Positions 42,905 to 52,515 of a DNA stretch of 64,000 bases are shown here, piece after piece. The DNA is from a virus. The notes beneath the pieces are model-generated. The model worked only from the letters and a program-made list of their open reading frames with translations. It was not told where the DNA came from and made no database searches. The position numbers were made by a program, and so were the translations under genes. The stretch spans positions 1 through 64,000 of the IMG/VR virus record IMGVR_UViG_3300010885_057925; one strand, given 5' to 3'. How positions within the stretch are numbered: position 1 is the first letter of the stretch; each line of letters begins with the position of its first letter.

Positions 42905-43712
42905 GCGGGATTCGCACCTCGCTTATCTCGTTGCAGGATGGGCAGTCGAGCTCTCCCTTCATGTCGATGCCGGGTTCGCTGGAGTCGATATGACGGCGTA
43001 GCTCCATCGAGTCGCGGGCGGGCATGTTCCTGATGAATCCGTTGATCGCACCGCGGTCTGTCTTGCTGTCGATCGCCACGATGGAGTACTGGAGACGGGA
43101 GGTGACGAGGTTGTCAGCAAGAGCCCCCTGCTTCTTGGCGCGCTCGAGGACGGTGTTGATCTCCTCCTCATCACGACCCGTGAGGAACTTGAAGTGGACC
43201 GTCTTCTTCGTGATCGGAAGCTTGAACTCGAAAATGTTCCTGCCGCTCTCGATTGGAGCATACTCGAGCCGCTTGATGGGAAGAGCCGAGAGATCGAACG
43301 TCTGCTTCGACCTAGCATTGCACTTCGGGCACTCCGCCTCGACGTTGTAGTCAGAGCCATAACCGGTGATCCGAAGAGCGACCATGATCGCATTTCTGTC
43401 TCCGACCAGCATGTCAGAAACGTTTATCCTCTTGTCCGTCAGGCAGCTCTTGATGAGCTCCGTGATAACCGTTCCTTTCTTGATGAGAGCACGGGAGGTG
43501 AGGATGTCCTCCTCACGAGCTGTCATCGCGCGAATATCGATCGTCTCTTGACCATGAAGGGGGGACTCCGGAGAATACGCGACACCGTTGGAGGGAAGTG
43601 GGACCGATTCGATCGGCACCTCGTATCCGAAATCGTCCTTCATAACATCACGGGTCTGAATTCCTGCGGGAACTGCGCCACCGAACAGCGCGCTGCGATC
43701 TGTCTCTGCCAA
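42867..43712 (-). CDS. Baseplate hub protein, gp26-like, with two CxxC pairs
   Basis: The 281-residue protein starts at a TTG (43712) with a GGGAG site, giving MAETDRSALFGG. It has DIRAMTAREEDILTSRALIKKG near 60-80, typical of the T4 baseplate hub assembly family. CPKC at 128-131 and CPSC at 257-260 could together bind zinc. The middle (KKTVHFKFLTGRDEEEI) is strand-rich. T4 gp26 takes part in baseplate hub assembly. A TTG start in a structural gene is unusual here and may limit its amount. It is separated from the tail tube gene by two hairpins. Confidence 0.8.
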   Translation of the reverse strand: MAETDRSALFGGAVPAGIQTRDVMKDDFGYEVPIESVPLPSNGVAYSPESPLHGQETIDIRAMTAREEDILTSRALIKKGTVITELIKSCLTDKRINVSDMLVGDRNAIMVALRITGYGSDYNVEAECPKCNARSKQTFDLSALPIKRLEYAPIESGRNIFEFKLPITKKTVHFKFLTGRDEEEINTVLERAKKQGALADNLVTSRLQYSIVAIDSKTDRGAINGFIRNMPARDSMELRRHIDSSEPGIDMKGELDCPSCNEISEVRIPLGASFFWPDAER

Positions 43713-43780
43713 TTGAATACTCCCAAAAGTTGCTAATGCAATTCTTTATCGCAGCTAGAGTTCGTAAACATGGCACGACT

Positions 43781-43819
43781 CAAAAGAAAACAAGCTCCGG
43801 AGATCGACTCTCGGAGCTT
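43781..43819 (-). terminator. Terminator downstream of the tail tube gene
   Basis: A stem AAGCTCCG/CGGAGCTT (arms 43812-43819 and 43792-43799), which can extend inward, is followed on the minus strand by TGTTTTCTTTTG. It is the second of two hairpins after the tail tube stop codon and should limit read-through into the gp26-like gene. Confidence 0.75.
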
Positions 43820-43832
43820 GCTGACTCTTCAG

Positions 43833-43854
43833 TTCGATAGAAAAATCTATCGAA
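43833..43854 (-). terminator. Hairpin directly after the tail tube stop
   Basis: An inverted repeat TTCGATAG/CTATCGAA around a short A-rich loop lies ten bases after the tail tube stop codon. It has no clear U-tract on the minus strand. It may stabilise the 3' end of the abundant tube mRNA. Confidence 0.5.
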
Positions 43855-43862
43855 TCATCACG

Positions 43863-44351
43863 TCAATACTGCAACACACAGTTGTCGAAGCGGAGCGTGA
43901 GCGAGATTTCCATGGGATCGTCACCGTCGTAAGCGAGATCACCGAAACCAGCCGACGTAATGAATGCTCCCTTGATGTCCCAGAGCTCGACGACGGTACC
44001 GACGGGGTCGAGCATCTTGAGCTGGCAGTCACGCTTGTAGAAGTCAGCGTAACCAGCGCGGCCTGACACCGACTCGAAGTGGGTACGAACCCATTCCATG
44101 ACCTGCTGCGCACCGGACGGTGCGATGGCATCGTAAAGAGTCACATCGAGAGTGTCGAATGTGGTCTTACCGGCGATGTAGCGGCGAGAGTTGATCCAGG
44201 GGATCTCCTTCTCCTCAGTCTTCACGCTGGGACGCTTCGTCGACTTGATGAGGTAAGCGTCAATTCCTTCGATCGCGAATACCCATCGGTTCTTCCTCTT
44301 TGGTTCGAACTTGTTGGGTAACATGTCAGTGACTGAGAGTGTCTCGGCCAT
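43863..44351 (-). CDS. Tail tube protein (gp19-like)
   Basis: The 162-residue protein has the size and layout of T4 gp19. NRWVFAIEGIDAYLIKSTKRP leads into strands KTTFDTLDVTLYDAIAPSGAQQVMEWVRTHFE and a C-terminal pair (WDIKGAFITSAGFGDLAYDGDDPMEISLTLRFDNCVL). It polymerises into the inner tube on the baseplate and is surrounded by the sheath. The gene follows the second sheath gene by 42 bases, with AATAGTTAAG 14 bases and AGGAG seven bases upstream. Two hairpins follow the stop, as expected for a highly expressed protein. Confidence 0.9.
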   Translation of the reverse strand: MAETLSVTDMLPNKFEPKRKNRWVFAIEGIDAYLIKSTKRPSVKTEEKEIPWINSRRYIAGKTTFDTLDVTLYDAIAPSGAQQVMEWVRTHFESVSGRAGYADFYKRDCQLKMLDPVGTVVELWDIKGAFITSAGFGDLAYDGDDPMEISLTLRFDNCVLQY

Positions 44352-44365
44352 TTTATCTCCTGTTC

Positions 44366-44375
44366 CTTAACTATT
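44366..44375 (-). promoter_or_regulatory. ATANTTA-type candidate late promoter element
   Basis: The minus strand reads AATAGTTAAG in the 41-base gap between the second sheath gene and the tail tube gene, 14 bases before the tube ATG. It belongs to the recurring ATANTTA set; function is inferred. Confidence 0.4.
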
Positions 44376-44392
44376 GTGTTTGTCTTAAAATC

Positions 44393-47300
44393 TTAGAAAC
44401 TCGCGGCGTTTCTTGCTTCAAAGTCGATTGAGATGAACTCTGCCGACTTTGTGGGCTGGAGGAAGATCTTTCCGCGGATGGTGTTATTCTCGATATCGGC
44501 CTGTGTCGTTGTCGTCGTGTCGATCTGGACACGGTAACGGTCAACGCCACGCTGCTCCTGAACCTGCTTCATGATCGGTGAGACCGCTGCATTAAAGCGA
44601 GCAATCGTTGCCTCTCTGTTCGGCTCGAAGAGGATCGTGTTGGCGACGGCGCGGACGCGACGACGAACCTCGATCAGGAGTCGTCGAACGTTGATACGAT
44701 CAAGGGAGCTACCTTCTGCGAGGAGAGTACGCTGACCATTTACGACAGGGCCGACGCCGGGGGCGGACACAAGCGGATTGATGCCAGCGTCGTAGACTGT
44801 GTCAACGTTCTCAACAAGGAACTTGGTACCGAGCTCCTCAACGTTGAGAACCGCGCGATTGTAGCCAGCTGGTGCCGTCCAGGCGTAACCGAGAGAGTCG
44901 TTCTGCGCGAAAGCTCCGAGAACTGGAACTGAGGCGGGAACGCGGACTCTACGAGCTGGATCAGCGGGAAGTCCCATCACGGCATCCGGGAAGTAAGCAG
45001 CTCCGAAAGAGTTGTTCAGACCACGATTCGTGAAGCGTGTTGTTGTGTAGCTGACGTTGACTGCCGGATACGAGCTAGCTCCGAGAGAAGCTGTGATGAA
45101 GTTGTTCTGACCGTCCTTGTGCTCAACGTCCATGATGTAGAGGGCATCGAAACGCGTCTGCATCGCGGAGAGAGCGTAGTCAGTGACAACCGGATGACGC
45201 TGACCGGGAATCGCGAGGAGGTGGACATCGGCAAACGCCTTCTCTCCCATGATATCGACTGCCTTCCTGTAAGCAGCGACCGTGGGACCAGAGAGACCGC
45301 CCTGGTTCGAGTTGTCCATCTCGCGGCGGGTTGCAGCGTCAGTCATGCGAAGCTTGCTGGAGTCGAAGATGTTGGCACCGTCGAATCCACCCTGCATGAA
45401 TGTCGTGAGCTTCAGGTAGCTTCTAACTGAAGCATTTGAGAAGTCAGTCGGTGCGGCGATGAACCTTCCACCGATCGAGTTGTCAATGGCGCCATCGCGC
45501 TGGTAAACAGCCTCGTCCCAACGAGCTCCGTCAATCAGACCGTCAGATCCAGTCTGGACCTGAACTCTCTCGAGTGTGAAGCGATTGTTGTTGAAACGAT
45601 CGGCGTCAAGAACCGAGCCGCTGACATCTGCCGCGCCGGCGTTGTCACCGACCCAGGGGTTCTGGTAGGTCGTGTGGAACCTTGGGAAGTACTTCGCCTG
45701 CTGGGCGAGGGAAGCATCTCGAGTCGCTGCGGTGGTCGTTGAAACACCATCGTTGGGACGGGAGACAGAGTTCGCTGTGTCGAACTGGACGCCCCAGTAG
45801 TACTTGCTCTCTCCGACGGCAGTTGTTGCACCAGACGCACCACCGACGGTGATGGAGCGACGGAAAGGAATCGGGGGCTGACGTGCGCCTGTGGTGGGAA
45901 CGCTAAGATGCGCCGAGCTGTGCAGGCTTCCCGTGGATAGGAATCCTGTTCCAGCCGTGACAAGATGGTAATGACCGCGGAAGCCGACGGGCAGGGAGCT
46001 AACGGGTACAAGCTTGTCGATCACTTCGTCGGAGAGCTCGATGCGAACTCGTTGGGAGACCTTACCGTACAGACCTTCCTCGACTATCTTCTGCGATCCA
46101 GCAGCGCGATCGAAATCGTAGTAGGTGTTGAGATCGCCGATCTTCTTTCCTACGAAGTTGTCGCTATCAGGATCGAGATCGCAATCGAGATAGGACTCGA
46201 GAACGACGGGTGAATCGTCGGTGTCATTCCAGTCGCGGATCTCGACGGTGAACCTACCGTAAGCGCCCTCAGTCGTGGGAGCCTTGATGTTCTTGATCGA
46301 AACCTTGTACAGATCGTTCGCGTATGCACCGTCAGAGCGTGCGTGGATCTTGAAAAGATCCTTCGGGCTGTTACCCTGCGAGATGAAGAACGGAGTGGAT
46401 GGGTGGGTGAACCTATCCTCAAAGTTCTCATAGTTCGGGAAAACAGAAGTGCCGTCGTTGTAAGCCCGCGAGCCCGTTAGGCAGAACGCAACCTCCTCGA
46501 TCGCAGCAGTGGTGCTCACACGGCGGATGTTGGCCTGCGCAGCGACTCCTGAACCTGTAACCACCGCGTATGCATCGAAGATATCGTAGTGGGAGTAGAG
46601 CACGTAGCCGGCTCTCTCGAGAGCAAGCGGATCACGGTTGAACGTGTTGGCGAAGTATCCCTGATCCTTCGGGTTGAATGAAGCCGTGAGGATGCTGGGG
46701 TATTCGGCCGAGTCTGCGTGACCGTTGAGGAGGAGCACGAAATCCTGCTTTCCGCTGCGAAGATCGACAGATCCGGTGAACCAACCTTTCGCAGGAGATG
46801 CACCAACTGCCGTAGTACCGTACGTGTCTGATGTCGTACCCGGGGCGGAGCTCGAGAGAGTGAGCTGGACGCCCGACGCTGCCATGAGCACGCCTCTGAC
46901 GATGGGGGCTGCAGCAGTTGAGGTCTGAATCCCAGATTCTGAGAAGACCCAAGATCCTGCAGACTCTGACATATAGCAACCGAGGAAGTACGTTCTTCCG
47001 CTGATGCCACCTGCGACTGCGTAAGGATTGTTTCCGAGCTGTCCGTTTCCTTCCTGGATCTGCTTCGATCCAACGACGAATCCGGCGTTCGTAACTCTTC
47101 CGGTGTTGTTTCCGCTTGTCGTGCGCTTGTTTCCGTCGCCCGCGCCGAGAACTCGAACGTAAGTTCCAGCCGATGCGTTTCTCAACCATTCGTTGAGAGC
47201 TAACGGAGCGAACGTGTCTGCGTCTGCGTTTCCGAACTCTCTGCTGAATTGTGAGTTATTGGCGAAAGTGACAGGGACGAATGCAACGCCCTGATTCGCA

Positions 47301-47395
47301 GTTCCAATAACACCGGCCGAGCGGCCGGAGGGCTGCGCCTCGACCACTCCACCTGTGCTGTCAATCTCCCTAACGCTTATGCCTGGGGCTGCCAT
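44393..47395 (-). CDS. Tail sheath protein, paralogue 2 (gp18-like)
   Basis: The 1000-residue protein begins APGISVREIDSTGGVVE, the usual sheath N-terminus, followed by GVIGTANQGVAFVPV. The C-terminal domain has LDRINVRRLLIEVRRRVRAVANTILFEPN and ends QPTKSAEFISIDFEARN. It shares the architecture of the adjacent 1032-residue protein, so the two arose by duplication. T4 gp18 has 659 residues, so both have larger inserted outer domains. It contracts around the tube during infection. A GAATAGTTAC element lies upstream at 47415-47424. Confidence 0.88.
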   Translation of the reverse strand: MAAPGISVREIDSTGGVVEAQPSGRSAGVIGTANQGVAFVPVTFANNSQFSREFGNADADTFAPLALNEWLRNASAGTYVRVLGAGDGNKRTTSGNNTGRVTNAGFVVGSKQIQEGNGQLGNNPYAVAGGISGRTYFLGCYMSESAGSWVFSESGIQTSTAAAPIVRGVLMAASGVQLTLSSSAPGTTSDTYGTTAVGASPAKGWFTGSVDLRSGKQDFVLLLNGHADSAEYPSILTASFNPKDQGYFANTFNRDPLALERAGYVLYSHYDIFDAYAVVTGSGVAAQANIRRVSTTAAIEEVAFCLTGSRAYNDGTSVFPNYENFEDRFTHPSTPFFISQGNSPKDLFKIHARSDGAYANDLYKVSIKNIKAPTTEGAYGRFTVEIRDWNDTDDSPVVLESYLDCDLDPDSDNFVGKKIGDLNTYYDFDRAAGSQKIVEEGLYGKVSQRVRIELSDEVIDKLVPVSSLPVGFRGHYHLVTAGTGFLSTGSLHSSAHLSVPTTGARQPPIPFRRSITVGGASGATTAVGESKYYWGVQFDTANSVSRPNDGVSTTTAATRDASLAQQAKYFPRFHTTYQNPWVGDNAGAADVSGSVLDADRFNNNRFTLERVQVQTGSDGLIDGARWDEAVYQRDGAIDNSIGGRFIAAPTDFSNASVRSYLKLTTFMQGGFDGANIFDSSKLRMTDAATRREMDNSNQGGLSGPTVAAYRKAVDIMGEKAFADVHLLAIPGQRHPVVTDYALSAMQTRFDALYIMDVEHKDGQNNFITASLGASSYPAVNVSYTTTRFTNRGLNNSFGAAYFPDAVMGLPADPARRVRVPASVPVLGAFAQNDSLGYAWTAPAGYNRAVLNVEELGTKFLVENVDTVYDAGINPLVSAPGVGPVVNGQRTLLAEGSSLDRINVRRLLIEVRRRVRAVANTILFEPNREATIARFNAAVSPIMKQVQEQRGVDRYRVQIDTTTTTQADIENNTIRGKIFLQPTKSAEFISIDFEARNAASF

Positions 47396-47414
47396 TAAAA
47401 GCTCCTATCCTCGT

Positions 47415-47424
47415 GTAACTATTC
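47415..47424 (-). promoter_or_regulatory. ATANTTA-type candidate late promoter element
   Basis: The minus strand reads GAATAGTTAC in the gap between the two sheath genes, 19 bases before the start of the second. It belongs to the recurring ATANTTA set; function is inferred. Confidence 0.4.
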
Positions 47425-47428
47425 TGGA

Positions 47429-50400
47429 TCAGACGAACTCGACGCCCGCCGGGGTGATGATAAAGTCGACCGCGATGAATTCGACTGCGCGGGTTGGGAC
47501 GAACACGATACGACCATTCAGTCTGCTGGCCGCGATGTCAGCTGGCGTATTGTTTGTCTCGTCCATGACGATTCTGAACTGCTCGATTCCGGCCTGCGCG
47601 CGGACGAGATTCAAGAGTGGTGTTGCCTGATCGATGAAACGCTGACGCGTGGTCTTGTCGTTCGGCTCGAAGATGAGACCGCGTGCCACCGCAGCGATGA
47701 CTCTCTTAAGCTCGAGGAAGAGACGACGGACGTTGACGCGATCCAGGGCCGACTTCGAGAGCTGCAGGGTCTTCTGTCCGAAGATGACGAACCCGCTTCC
47801 CGGGAATGTACCGATCGGGTTGATGTTTGCCTCGTAGAGGCTGTCACGATCCGCAGTGCTGAGACGAACCTCAACGTTCGAGACGAAATCGAGAGCTCCC
47901 CTGTTGAATCCTGCCGGAGCGTACCACGGGTACGAGACCTTATCACTGTAGGCAAGAGCGCCGAGAGCAGCGATTGAAGCGGGTACCTTGACGCGTCGGG
48001 CTGCGGCAGCGTCATTGACGTAGACATCCGGGAAGTACGTTGCTACGTAGCTGTTGTTGACGCCGCGAGAAGCGAAAGCGTCGATTGTCTTGGAGACGTT
48101 GGGACGACCCGCCGAATCATCGAAGAGTCTTACGTTGTTGTCATCATACGCCGGTGTGTCCATGACGTACATTCCGAAAGCGTAGGAATCGAGGCGACGC
48201 GCGAGGTACTCGGTCACGAGTGGGTCCTTGACACCGGGAACAGCGATCATGTTGACGTTGACTGTCAGCTTGTCGGTCATCATGCGGGAAGCAGCGCGGT
48301 AGGAGTTGACTGCGTTGTTCGCGAGTTCCTCTCCACCAGCGTTGTATCCAAGACCAGAAGCTGCAATCGGAGCAGCACCTACAGCGGCGCGCCCGCCAGC
48401 TTCGGTTGATGTTGCACGGTCACCGAGAAGAGCAGCAGCTTCGTCAAAGATGTTGACGCCGTCGAAACCACCGTAGAACATCGTCGAGAACTTCGCGTAC
48501 TCAGAGAACTTGTTAAACGTCTGCGCTGAGCCTGAGAGCAGAGACGCGAATGTCAGGCGATCGAGAGACGCTCCCGCGTCGTTGATCCTGTAATCCGTCG
48601 TAGAGGGAACACCGTTTCTGATGTAAGCAGCTTCTCTGATGTGAGACTCAACCGTTCCAGTGATGTCAGAAAGAGTCTGGTTGGAGAAAGCGACGCGGGC
48701 GAGAGTGAACTTGTTCGCGTTGAACGCGTCCGCATCAGAGCCCGTCACCAGCGCGTTGAGCTTCTGGATTCCCTGCATCTTCGCGTACGAAGTGATGAGG
48801 GAGTTGAACTCGGTTCCAGCGTTAGCGTTCATGACCGCGTTGGTCACGGAGCCGGTGGACGGAAGACGCTCGAACTTGACGCCCCAGTGAAGCCTCGAGT
48901 CAGGCGTCTCCAAGGGATCTGCTGCACCGATGTAGTTCAAACCGGCGAGAGCGCCCTGGGTGACCTTGAAGCGGAAGGGGAGCGGGGGAACGATCGCCGA
49001 ATCGAGCGTGTTGAACGTGCCGACGCCCTCCAGTCTCGTGGGACCGCCTGGTGTGCCATAGCTGCGCCCGCCGAGTGAGAGAGTCGCCGAAGTGTCGGTA
49101 AGTGTCTGGGTCGTTCTAACAACGGGAATACCCCTGAAACCGAAAGGAAGAGCTGACGCTGGGACCAGACCTGAATCAAGCTGGGTGGAGGGGACGACCC
49201 TTATGCGACGGCTGACGTTCGGGTAACGACCGCTCACCTGCAGGCGACGCTCAGACTCATCGACAGCGTCGAAGTTGAACGTGACCTTCTTGTCTCCGAC
49301 CTTCCGGGCAATGAAATTGGCGCTTGAAGGATTCAGATCACAACCGCCGAACACCTCAAGTATCCGCGGGTTCGTGTCGGTGTCATAGAGGTCTCTAACG
49401 ATGACATCGAACGTTCCATACGGGTTCTTCGGGTCAACGGACGCTCTCACATTCGCGATAGAAACCTTGCAAACTTCATTGGCACCCGCGCCGTCGGACA
49501 GAGTCTCAAAATTGAATAGATCGTACTCCATCGATCCATAAGGCTGTGAGATGATCGCAGGAGTTCTAGCGTTCGAGTAACGTGTATCGTATCGACCGAA
49601 GTTTTGCAGGTAAGCGCTTGAACCAGAGAGGATCGCGACGTGTCCCATTCCGACCGTGTCGATTCCCGTGAGCTCATCCTCGACAGCGAAGTCGAGGTAG
49701 AGACAGTGCTGCTCTTCCTGGAGACGACGGGGATCAGTGTTAAGAACCTTGCCGAAATAATCAGAAGAGCGAGGGTCAAGAGAGGCCGTGACCATCTTGA
49801 CACCGCCGATTCCGTCGGTGGAAGAGAACGCTGAACCGAGAGAAGAAGAGATCGCGAACTTGAACTTCTTGTAGGTCGGAGAAGCGCTGTTAAGATCGGT
49901 CGAGGCGACGTCGTCCGTCGAAGCTCCGGTTCCCGTCCACGCAGCACCCGAACCCGTCATATCGAGAAGCATACCACGCGCGCCGGTAGGGAACATAAGA
50001 ACGCCGCGAATGATATTCAGAGTGTCAGAAGATCCCGGATTGAAGCTTGGATTGTCGCTGAAGATCGGGAAGCCCTTCCATTCCGAAGGGTTGGTCGTGT
50101 CAGCTGGCAGAGCGTGACGAGCCGCGAGAAACTGAACGGTGTTCGTGTTGCGTAAATCACCGGGTGGGAGACCGACGTTGGATCCCGTGACCTTGAAACC
50201 AGCATTGCGCACGGTTCCCTGAGAAAGAGTGGTGTTGAAGTCTGATGTATTCGAGTTTGCACCGGCACCGAGGATCCTGATGAATGTAAGGGATCCCTTG
50301 TGCTTTAAAAATTCGTTCGCTGCGTAAGAGGCGGGGAACTTGGGGTCAAGTCCACCGAATCTAGCCTCGAAGTCCGAGAATGATGCCACCGTGGTGGGCA

Positions 50401-50527
50401 CGAAAGCGGGACCGGTGGCCGCCGCGCCGATAAGCCCACCCGGCACACCTGTGGGCTGCGCGCCCGGGGCGGCGAGTTCAATCTCCTGCTCAAAGAAACC
50501 AGGAGAGCGGAAGGTCTGTTCGGACAT
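47429..50527 (-). CDS. Tail sheath protein, paralogue 1 (gp18-like)
   Basis: The 1032-residue protein begins RSPGFFEQEIELAAPGA then GVPGGLIGAAATGPAFVPT and ends FVPTRAVEFIAVDFIITPAG. The C-terminal core has LDRVNVRRLFLELKRVIAAVARGLIFEPND, closely parallel to the neighbouring paralogue. The middle regions differ more, as expected for surface-exposed insertions. It is likely a major sheath component. Whether both paralogues build one mixed sheath or different parts (for example collar or terminal rings) cannot be told here. GATACTTAGC lies upstream at 50561-50570. Confidence 0.9.
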   Translation of the reverse strand: MSEQTFRSPGFFEQEIELAAPGAQPTGVPGGLIGAAATGPAFVPTTVASFSDFEARFGGLDPKFPASYAANEFLKHKGSLTFIRILGAGANSNTSDFNTTLSQGTVRNAGFKVTGSNVGLPPGDLRNTNTVQFLAARHALPADTTNPSEWKGFPIFSDNPSFNPGSSDTLNIIRGVLMFPTGARGMLLDMTGSGAAWTGTGASTDDVASTDLNSASPTYKKFKFAISSSLGSAFSSTDGIGGVKMVTASLDPRSSDYFGKVLNTDPRRLQEEQHCLYLDFAVEDELTGIDTVGMGHVAILSGSSAYLQNFGRYDTRYSNARTPAIISQPYGSMEYDLFNFETLSDGAGANEVCKVSIANVRASVDPKNPYGTFDVIVRDLYDTDTNPRILEVFGGCDLNPSSANFIARKVGDKKVTFNFDAVDESERRLQVSGRYPNVSRRIRVVPSTQLDSGLVPASALPFGFRGIPVVRTTQTLTDTSATLSLGGRSYGTPGGPTRLEGVGTFNTLDSAIVPPLPFRFKVTQGALAGLNYIGAADPLETPDSRLHWGVKFERLPSTGSVTNAVMNANAGTEFNSLITSYAKMQGIQKLNALVTGSDADAFNANKFTLARVAFSNQTLSDITGTVESHIREAAYIRNGVPSTTDYRINDAGASLDRLTFASLLSGSAQTFNKFSEYAKFSTMFYGGFDGVNIFDEAAALLGDRATSTEAGGRAAVGAAPIAASGLGYNAGGEELANNAVNSYRAASRMMTDKLTVNVNMIAVPGVKDPLVTEYLARRLDSYAFGMYVMDTPAYDDNNVRLFDDSAGRPNVSKTIDAFASRGVNNSYVATYFPDVYVNDAAAARRVKVPASIAALGALAYSDKVSYPWYAPAGFNRGALDFVSNVEVRLSTADRDSLYEANINPIGTFPGSGFVIFGQKTLQLSKSALDRVNVRRLFLELKRVIAAVARGLIFEPNDKTTRQRFIDQATPLLNLVRAQAGIEQFRIVMDETNNTPADIAASRLNGRIVFVPTRAVEFIAVDFIITPAGVEFV

Positions 50528-50560
50528 TAATTTGCTCCTAAGCGTAAGGATAGTTCAGAA

Positions 50561-50570
50561 GCTAAGTATC
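50561..50570 (-). promoter_or_regulatory. ATANTTA-type candidate late promoter element
   Basis: The minus strand reads GATACTTAGC, 33 bases before the first sheath gene ATG and just after the stop of the tail completion gene. It belongs to the recurring ATANTTA set; function is inferred. Confidence 0.35.
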
Positions 50571-50594
50571 ACGCTTGGAGTGAAACTTCGCAGC

Positions 50595-51857
50595 TTATGT
50601 GATGTCCTTGTTCGATCTAGCCGTAGCAGTGACAGTCGACAGAACCTCCTCTCCGTGCACCTTGGAGACATTTCGAACTTTGACTGTTACATCCATTGGC
50701 CTACCGGTCATCGGGTCAACAGAGAGGTTCCTGGTGGTGCTGGTGACCTTGATAGATGATGACTCGGTCCCGCCAAGAGCTGTCGATTCTTGAGGGGCGG
50801 AAGAGGTACCTTTTTTTTGCGTTCCGTGCGCAGAAAATTCTGCTTGTCCTATGGGCAAAGATCCGATAGCCCCCGTGAGAAGGGGATCATCGATCGTTGT
50901 GATGGGATCCAACATTCTAGAATCGTGACGCATATCCTGAACGCTACCCGGCAAATTCGCAGGTGATGCAGGGTCCTCGATTATTCCGAATGAGAATTGA
51001 GTCGCGGAAACGTGTCTGCGCGTTCCATTCGGAATACCCGGAAGATCTGGAGAGATAATGTACGCAGATACCTCGACGGTCAATGTGCTCTTGATGATCC
51101 TTTCCTCGTCCGTCATACCATCGAAATTATTATCAGAGCTGATTGCTGGTTCGAAAGTTGCCACGAACCAGTAGCCTGCAGGTGTTTCTATCCTGTAAGT
51201 GCGAGCTCGAGTGTTATGATATCCGCTCATGATCGTCGTCAGGATCGAGTTGCTGTGCTGGAGGTATTGTGCCCATAGCGTGATCTCATACTTCGCGGTG
51301 TAGAACTTCGGTGTTGGGATCGTGATGGTCTCGTAAAGTCCACCTGCCAGATTGGGCTCTAGCAATCTACCACCCGTTTTGCGTGAGGGCCTCGAAAGAG
51401 AGCTGGTTCGATTCCCCGCTCCGATCTGGGCATGCTCTAGGTTCAGAGAATTAACAACTCTCTGATAGAGCGGATCATCACTCGAGACTCTCCTTTTTAT
51501 AGAGATCGTCCCTGCGTCAGGCACCTCTATTATCTTGGGTGCCTGCTGCTCGATTCCCGTTCTCGTTATGGTAACGAGTGGTAGAATGAGAGCTCCGTTC
51601 TTGTCGCGCAGAGGTTCTCTTCTACGATTAATCGCGAACCGCTCTCCCGTGGCAAATATGACGGGGACCTTACGGGTCGTGCCGTCTTTCTGCTGATACA
51701 CTAGAGGTATATCATTATCGAAAAGTTTGAATAAGGCACGATCAACGTCTTCGAGACCGCATGAGGGAACAAGACGCTCTGGTATATTAGAGCCCTCGTA
51801 TCCCAGATTCAGTGACTCTACGCCGTATTTTTTCGTAGTTGAGAATCTGGTGCTCAT
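50595..51857 (-). CDS. Tail completion / sheath stabiliser protein (gp15-like)
   Basis: The 420-residue protein has TIPTPKFYTAKYEITLWAQYLQHSNSILTTIMS followed by ETPAGYWFVATFEPAI and MTDEERIIKSTLTVEVSAYII. This strand-helix-strand layout matches tail terminator proteins that cap the sheath and tube. The N-terminal 130 residues include a segment resembling short virion-protein motifs (KKYGVESLNLGYEG). It overlaps the preceding neck gene by four bases (ATGA) and comes directly before the sheath genes, in the T4 order 13-14-15-18. Assignment to gp15 rests on layout and order more than on sequence identity. Confidence 0.7.
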   Translation of the reverse strand: MSTRFSTTKKYGVESLNLGYEGSNIPERLVPSCGLEDVDRALFKLFDNDIPLVYQQKDGTTRKVPVIFATGERFAINRRREPLRDKNGALILPLVTITRTGIEQQAPKIIEVPDAGTISIKRRVSSDDPLYQRVVNSLNLEHAQIGAGNRTSSLSRPSRKTGGRLLEPNLAGGLYETITIPTPKFYTAKYEITLWAQYLQHSNSILTTIMSGYHNTRARTYRIETPAGYWFVATFEPAISSDNNFDGMTDEERIIKSTLTVEVSAYIISPDLPGIPNGTRRHVSATQFSFGIIEDPASPANLPGSVQDMRHDSRMLDPITTIDDPLLTGAIGSLPIGQAEFSAHGTQKKGTSSAPQESTALGGTESSSIKVTSTTRNLSVDPMTGRPMDVTVKVRNVSKVHGEEVLSTVTATARSNKDIT

Positions 51858-52510
51858 TCGTCACCGTAGAATGACGAATTGATTCCATCTGGCGACACTT
51901 TCTTCGGCCCCGTGAGCGGAGCGTCGAGCTTGCCATCAGCCTGAAGCTCTCGACGATCCGAAGTCTCGCCAAGTTCGTTCGTGGAGGATCCACGTTGCTG
52001 GACGAACGTATCCTGAGTGATCTTGTTCGTATCGAGATTCTGGGCTGCAGGACCGAGTTGCGTGACTCTGTTGATGAGACCTTCGCGAGCCTGCTTGCCA
52101 ACGAGTTTGTATCCTGTCACGTGCTCGACCTGTCCGAAGATCTTGCTGATCGAAATGACCTGCGCGATCTCGAACATGATCGATCCGTACGACATGAAAT
52201 CGCCCATCTTCATACGAAGATTCTTGTCGTTTAAATCCTGCGCGTGGACTCGAACTTCGATAGAATGATATTTCTCGCTTCCGAATTTGTTGGTTCTGAT
52301 TTCACCAGGTGACCATTCAACCAGCGCGTCGATCTCTATCGGAGGATCGAACACCTTCTCGATCGATTCTTCATAAACGTCGTGTACGGATGTTACGTCT
52401 GACCTGACAGGGTAGTAATAGATCTTCTGGCCTATCACGTCCTTCATGACCTCTTTCGTTAGATCACTGATCAGGTCTATTTCTCTAGGAGTGATAAAGA
52501 GTCTTGCCAT
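51854..52510 (-). CDS. Neck protein (gp14-like)
   Basis: The 218-residue protein starts MARLFITPREIDLISDLTKEVMKDVIGQ, followed by VYEESIEKVFDPPIEIDALVEW and MKMGDFMSYGSIMFEIAQVISIS. These features fit the T4 gp14-type neck proteins that close the filled head and join it to the tail. The C-terminus is extended and polar. It lies between the gp13-like gene (five bases upstream) and the gp15-like gene (four-base overlap), matching the T4 order. The gp number is inferred from order and weak resemblance. Confidence 0.7.
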   Translation of the reverse strand: MARLFITPREIDLISDLTKEVMKDVIGQKIYYYPVRSDVTSVHDVYEESIEKVFDPPIEIDALVEWSPGEIRTNKFGSEKYHSIEVRVHAQDLNDKNLRMKMGDFMSYGSIMFEIAQVISISKIFGQVEHVTGYKLVGKQAREGLINRVTQLGPAAQNLDTNKITQDTFVQQRGSSTNELGETSDRRELQADGKLDAPLTGPKKVSPDGINSSFYGDE

Positions 52511-52515
52511 CTCGA

